NCBI GenBank assembly: GCA_002299135.1
Contig: DBNM01000102.1
Span: 1-10,305, forward strand
Reading direction: 5' to 3'
DNA length: 10,305 nt
From: Candidatus Neomicrothrix sp. UBA672
Lineage (GTDB): Bacteria; Actinomycetota; Acidimicrobiia; Acidimicrobiales; MedAcidi-G1
The notes beneath the pieces were generated by a model. The model saw only the letters and a program-made list of their open reading frames with translations, was not told where the DNA came from and searched no databases. Made by a program: the position numbers and the translations under genes. Below are positions 7,352-10,305 of this stretch, one piece after another (positions within the stretch are counted from its first letter, which is position 1; every line of letters starts with the position of its first letter).

Positions 7352-9285
7352 TAGATATCAAGAAAACGAACATCACGAGCATTTGTTTGTATAAATCTTT
7401 TTCGGCTCTCAACGTCTTCTCCCATTAGTGTTGAAAATACTTCATCTGCTACAGCACCCATTTCAACTGTTACTTGTAAAAGGCTTCTTCTCGTAGGATC
7501 CATTGTTGTATCCCAAAGCTCATCAAAGTCCATTTCTCCTAAACCTTTTAAGCGTTGAAATTCTTTTTTGTGATCGGGTTTTTCATTTAAAAAGTTTGTT
7601 TTCGCATTTTCATCTTTTAAATAAATTTTTTCTTTGCCGACAACTGTTGAAAATAATGGTGGTTGGGCAATAAATATGTGCCCAGCATCAACTAAAGGTT
7701 TCATTTTCCGGTAAAAGAACGTTAAAAGAAGGGTTCTTATGTGACTTCCATCAACATCTGCATCACAAAGAAGAATAACCTTGTGATAACGGATTTTTTC
7801 CAAATCAAACTCATCGTCACCAAAACCTGCACCTAATGCTTGAATCATTGTTTGAATTTCTGAATTTTGCAGCATTCGATCAGCGCGTGCTCTTTCAACA
7901 TTTAATATTTTTCCTCTAAGTGGCAAAATTGCCATTGTTCTTGGGTCTCTGGCCTGAATAGCAGAACCGCCTGCAGAATCTCCTTCGACAATAAACAGTT
8001 CTGATTCTCTGGGGTCCCGTGAGGAACAATCTTTTAATTTTTCGGGCATTCCGGCTCCGTCTAACGCTGATTTACGTCTTGCGGAGCGGCGTGCATCCTG
8101 AGCTGCTAAACGAGCACGCTGTGCATTAATTGATTTTTGTAAAATAATTTTTGCTTCGGCTGGGTGTTCTTCAAGCCAATCTGAAAGTTTTTCATTTGTA
8201 GTTTTTTGAACTAACGAACGAATGTCTACATTTCCTAATTTAGATTTTGTTTGGCCTTCAAACTGTGGCTCTCCTAAACGAACACTGATAATTGCAGTAA
8301 GCCCTTCTCTAATGTCTTCACCTTGCAGGTTGTCGTCTTTATCTTTTATTAACCCCTTCTTTTTTGCGTATCTGTTCATAACACCTGTTAATGCTGTTCT
8401 GAATCCTTCTTCATGCATTCCACCTTCAATTGTGTTAATTCCATTAGCAAAAGAATGAAGTCCGTCTGTGTTAAACCCTGTATTCCACTGAAATGCAATT
8501 TCAACTTCTTGTTCTTTTTCCTGCGCTTCAAAAAAACCAACTTTTGCAAAAAGTGATTCTTTACTTGCGTTTACATGTTCAACAAAATCTTTAATTCCAC
8601 CGTCATATTTATAAATGACTTCGTTTTTATTTACGGCATTTTCTCGTTTGTCAGAAAAACTTATTTGTAAACTTTTGTTTAAAAAAGCCATCATTTGAAA
8701 TCTCTCTAAAAGTGTTTGTGCGCGAAAGTTAACCTCTTCAAATATTTCAGGATCAGGCCAAAATCTTACTGTGGTCCCAGTTCTACCATTTGGAGCTTCA
8801 CCTATTTCATTAAGTTTGGTTTCTAAATTTCCACCTGAAGAAAACTCCATATAGTGACGTTTTTCATCTCTATCAATTTCAACTTCTACTTTTATGGAAA
8901 GAGCGTTTACTACAGAAATTCCCACCCCATGAAGACCTCCAGAAACCTTATAACCATCACCACCAAATTTTCCTCCAGCATGAAGTTTTGTGAAAACAAC
9001 TTCAGCAGCAGACATATCTTCCTCTTGGTGGTGTTTTCCTACAGGAATACCCCTTCCATTATCACTAACTTGACAACCCCCATCGGGCAATATTGTCACG
9101 ATGATTTCTGAACAATGCCCTGCCATTGCCTCATCTACAGAATTGTCTACTACTTCCCAAACAAGGTGATGAAGCCCTGATGGACCAGTTGACCCAATGT
9201 ACATTCCGGGTCGTTTACGAACAGCTTCTAAACCCTCTAAAACAGTTATTTGAGATGCGTTATACGTGTTTTCAGTGCTACTCAT
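7351..9285 (-). CDS. gyrB: DNA gyrase subunit B
   Basis: The ATPase subunit of DNA gyrase, 644 residues, complete. The GHKL ATPase domain shows WEVVDNSVDEA with the general base Glu44 (E. coli Glu42), DNGRGIPV with Asp75, GGKFGG, and GGLHGVG (about 116-122). The QTK loop QTKSKL (345-350) has Lys347. The TOPRIM domain has EGDSAGG (434-440) with Glu434 and DADVDGSHIRT (508-518) with the two metal-binding Asp residues. PLRGKILNVE and QRLKGLGEM follow, and the end RDVRFLDI is close to mycobacterial GyrB. There is no long insertion like that of Gram-negative GyrB, so the length fits the short form. Arg139 aligns with E. coli Arg136, the aminocoumarin contact. The ATG has no Shine-Dalgarno before it (GGTATTAA). 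A 166-bp leader with repeats and promoter-like sequence lies upstream, and gyrA follows in an operon with a one-base overlap. Confidence 0.99.
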   Translation of the reverse strand: MSSTENTYNASQITVLEGLEAVRKRPGMYIGSTGPSGLHHLVWEVVDNSVDEAMAGHCSEIIVTILPDGGCQVSDNGRGIPVGKHHQEEDMSAAEVVFTKLHAGGKFGGDGYKVSGGLHGVGISVVNALSIKVEVEIDRDEKRHYMEFSSGGNLETKLNEIGEAPNGRTGTTVRFWPDPEIFEEVNFRAQTLLERFQMMAFLNKSLQISFSDKRENAVNKNEVIYKYDGGIKDFVEHVNASKESLFAKVGFFEAQEKEQEVEIAFQWNTGFNTDGLHSFANGINTIEGGMHEEGFRTALTGVMNRYAKKKGLIKDKDDNLQGEDIREGLTAIISVRLGEPQFEGQTKSKLGNVDIRSLVQKTTNEKLSDWLEEHPAEAKIILQKSINAQRARLAAQDARRSARRKSALDGAGMPEKLKDCSSRDPRESELFIVEGDSAGGSAIQARDPRTMAILPLRGKILNVERARADRMLQNSEIQTMIQALGAGFGDDEFDLEKIRYHKVILLCDADVDGSHIRTLLLTFFYRKMKPLVDAGHIFIAQPPLFSTVVGKEKIYLKDENAKTNFLNEKPDHKKEFQRLKGLGEMDFDELWDTTMDPTRRSLLQVTVEMGAVADEVFSTLMGEDVESRKRFIQTNARDVRFLDI

Positions 9286-9451
9286 TTAATACCGTTTTCA
9301 ACACTGTTTTTTACTTGAAAAATAATACAGTTTTTAATATAAAACCGCAGGTCAGAGGGTAATAACACAACCTGCTCAGCATAGCATTTATATGTTATTT
9401 TAGGGTGTCAAAAAAACAGTAAAAAACTTTAATTTATGTTTTTTAACTTAA
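9286..9451 (-). promoter_or_regulatory. gyrB upstream region with putative promoter
   Basis: The largest gene-free stretch in this half (166 bp). On the minus strand a consensus -35 TTGACA lies at 9406-9411. TATGCT with an upstream TG (extended -10) lies at 9378-9383, but the 22-bp spacing is too long; TATAAA (9387-9392) is too close at 13 bp. A second candidate -10, TATTAT (9322-9327), has no good -35. A 6-bp inverted repeat GCAGGT/ACCTGC (9347-9352 and 9370-9375, 17-base loop) and a 10-bp inverted repeat ACTGTTTTTT/AAAAAACAGT (9303-9312 and 9411-9420) are present. A promoter for gyrBA here is likely; its exact place is not. Confidence 0.5.
9288..9334. repeat. Three spaced near-palindromes AAyACnGTTTT before gyrB
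   Basis: The 11-bp motif AAyACnGTTTT occurs three times in one orientation: AATACCGTTTT (9288-9298), AACACTGTTTT (9300-9310) and AATACAGTTTT (9324-9334). Each is an odd near-palindrome around its central base (AA.ACnGT.TT), and the centres are 12 and 24 bp apart. The nearest copy ends two bases before the gyrB ATG. They could be operator sites, leader-RNA elements or chance in AT-rich DNA. Confidence 0.45.
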
Positions 9452-9751
9452 TTATTTTGGTGTTGTTCTGACGCGAATTGAAGTTATTTTTTCCTCACCA
9501 ACAAGGTTGGTGATTTTGTCCAAAAGTTGCTTCTCTAACCAATTTATTTGACTTGCCCAGGCGGGGTCATCCACGCGAACAATAAGTTCAGAACCACTAA
9601 CTGCAACAGCAGAAATTTTTGCCGCTAAATCAATTCCAACAACTTCTTCCCATTGATCAACAATAGAAGTGACAACTCTAATGTCTGGTGTCCCAAAGTC
9701 TTTAAGCAATTGTTCTAAAACAGAACGCAAATGAACCGGCTCTTTAGTCAC
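9452..9751 (-). CDS. dciA: DciA/DUF721 family protein
   Basis: A 99-residue DUF721 protein. DciA is the widespread bacterial partner that helps load or control the replicative helicase DnaB in species without DnaC or DnaI. The conserved core is visible: VVTSIVDQWEEVVGIDLAAKI (about 26-46) with Trp34, followed by the strand-rich part GSELIVRVDDPAWASQI and the helix WLEKQLLDKI. There is no extra C-terminal tail. The start is a GTG inside the last codons of recF: dciA overlaps recF by 8 bp (GTGACTAA), so translation is coupled. The AAGGA about 13 bases ahead is a distant Shine-Dalgarno. The recF, dciA, gyrB, gyrA order is the standard one beside oriC in Actinobacteria. No internal sign of decay. 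Confidence 0.93.
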   Translation of the reverse strand: MTKEPVHLRSVLEQLLKDFGTPDIRVVTSIVDQWEEVVGIDLAAKISAVAVSGSELIVRVDDPAWASQINWLEKQLLDKITNLVGEEKITSIRVRTTPK

Positions 9752-10305
9752 TGCTTTTAATTGTTCCTTCTACCACGTGATATTTATAATCGGCTTTTAC
9801 TCCACTTGGCAATTCACTGGTTGTAGTTAAAACTGCTTGTTTTTTAGGAAGTAAATCTATAAGAATATGACATCTTGTGTCATCAAGTTCTGAGAAAACA
9901 TCATCTAAAAGGACAATCGGTTCACTTCCTATTGTTTTTTTGACTATTTCATGTCCAGCAAGGCGTAAACCTAAAGCTAAAGATCGTTGTTCTCCTTGGG
10001 AGGAATGATTTTTAGATAATAAATTGTTTATTTTTATTCCAATTTCGTCTCTGTGGGGGCCAGTTGTGGTTGTACCTCTCCGTATATCTGTTTCTCTTTC
10101 GGTTTGAAGAGTTTCAAATAGTTTTTCTTTTTCCCAGAGTTGTTCATATTCAAATGAAACGGTGTCTTGATTGTTTGTAAATTTTTTTAAAATGTTTTCA
10201 ATTTCAGGTTTAAGTTTTTCTAAAAGTTTTATTCTTTCTAATGCAAGTTGTTGTCCACTTTCAGAAAATTTTTCATCCCAAACATCAAGTGTTGTTTCAA
10301 TTTCA
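9744..10305 (-). CDS. recF: DNA replication and repair protein RecF (5' part outside window)
   Basis: The last 187 codons of recF; the stop TAA is at 9744-9746. RecF is an SMC-like ATPase that loads RecA with RecO and RecR at single-strand gaps. Visible landmarks are GPHRDEIGI (the conserved RecF segment), the ABC-type signature SQGEQRSLALGLRLA, and the Walker B with D-loop IVLLDDVFSELDD. After this come the sensor-like strand AVLTTTSELP and a short tail KYHVVEGTIKSSD. The Walker A, near the N-terminus, lies beyond the right edge. The charged helical segment before GPHRDE corresponds to the RecF lobe II region. It overlaps dciA by 8 bp and is presumably part of a dnaA-dnaN-recF origin cluster outside the window. 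Confidence 0.96.
   Translation of the reverse strand, partial: EIETTLDVWDEKFSESGQQLALERIKLLEKLKPEIENILKKFTNNQDTVSFEYEQLWEKEKLFETLQTERETDIRRGTTTTGPHRDEIGIKINNLLSKNHSSQGEQRSLALGLRLAGHEIVKKTIGSEPIVLLDDVFSELDDTRCHILIDLLPKKQAVLTTTSELPSGVKADYKYHVVEGTIKSSD

Noticed and set aside
9126..9362. Plus-strand 78-codon open frame spanning the gyrB start
   Set aside because: It lies mostly antisense to gyrB; its repeated FNTVF-like peptide only reflects the DNA motif copies before gyrB. No start signal or family resemblance.
9347..9375. GCAGGT/ACCTGC pair with 17-base loop as an origin element or DnaA boxes
   Set aside because: The arms are only 6 bp, and no TTATNCACA-type DnaA box is present in the gap; the origin is more likely beyond recF outside the window.

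Overview
The window is a low-GC (AT-rich by eye) bacterial chromosomal segment. It carries the conserved gyrase neighbourhood that lies next to the replication origin in Actinobacteria: recF, dciA (DUF721), gyrB, gyrA, a DUF3566 membrane protein, tRNA-Ile(GAT) and a tiny ORF in the place usually held by DLW-39. DUF3566, DUF3105 and a HisN-type phosphatase, together with gyrase sequences close to actinobacterial ones (GyrB ends QTNARDVRFLDI), point to an actinobacterium. The AT-richness and compactness suggest a streamlined aquatic lineage of the Actinomarina or low-GC Acidimicrobiia type. That placement is inference, not a measured phylogeny.

Layout. All genes except one lie on the minus strand, so transcription runs from the right edge to the left. 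From the right: recF (its 5' part is outside the window) overlaps dciA by 8 bp. A 166-bp gap with promoter-like sequence and repeated near-palindromes precedes gyrB. gyrB and gyrA share one base (TAATG). After a 70-bp gap with an inverted repeat come the DUF3566 gene, a 58-bp gap with a hairpin, and tRNA-Ile. Four bases past the tRNA starts a 45-codon ORF, which overlaps by one base (TAGTG) a saccharopine-dehydrogenase-like oxidoreductase. A DUF3105 lipoprotein gene follows. The lone plus-strand gene, a HisN-like inositol-monophosphatase-family enzyme, converges on the lipoprotein gene with an 11-bp overlap. It diverges from an aldo/keto reductase gene, which is followed by a partial dienelactone-hydrolase-like gene running off the left edge.

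How the parts fit. The right two thirds is replication and topology housekeeping: RecF in gap repair, DciA with the replicative helicase, and GyrBA for supercoiling. The left third is small-molecule metabolism and envelope genes. I see no mobile element, CRISPR array, rRNA or defence system, and no convincing new multi-gene system. The points most worth a second look are the GyrA quinolone-pocket residues (Gln98 and Ala102 in place of the E. coli Ser83/Asp87 pair), the spaced near-palindromes just before gyrB, and the small ORF that starts directly after the tRNA 3' end without a Shine-Dalgarno.
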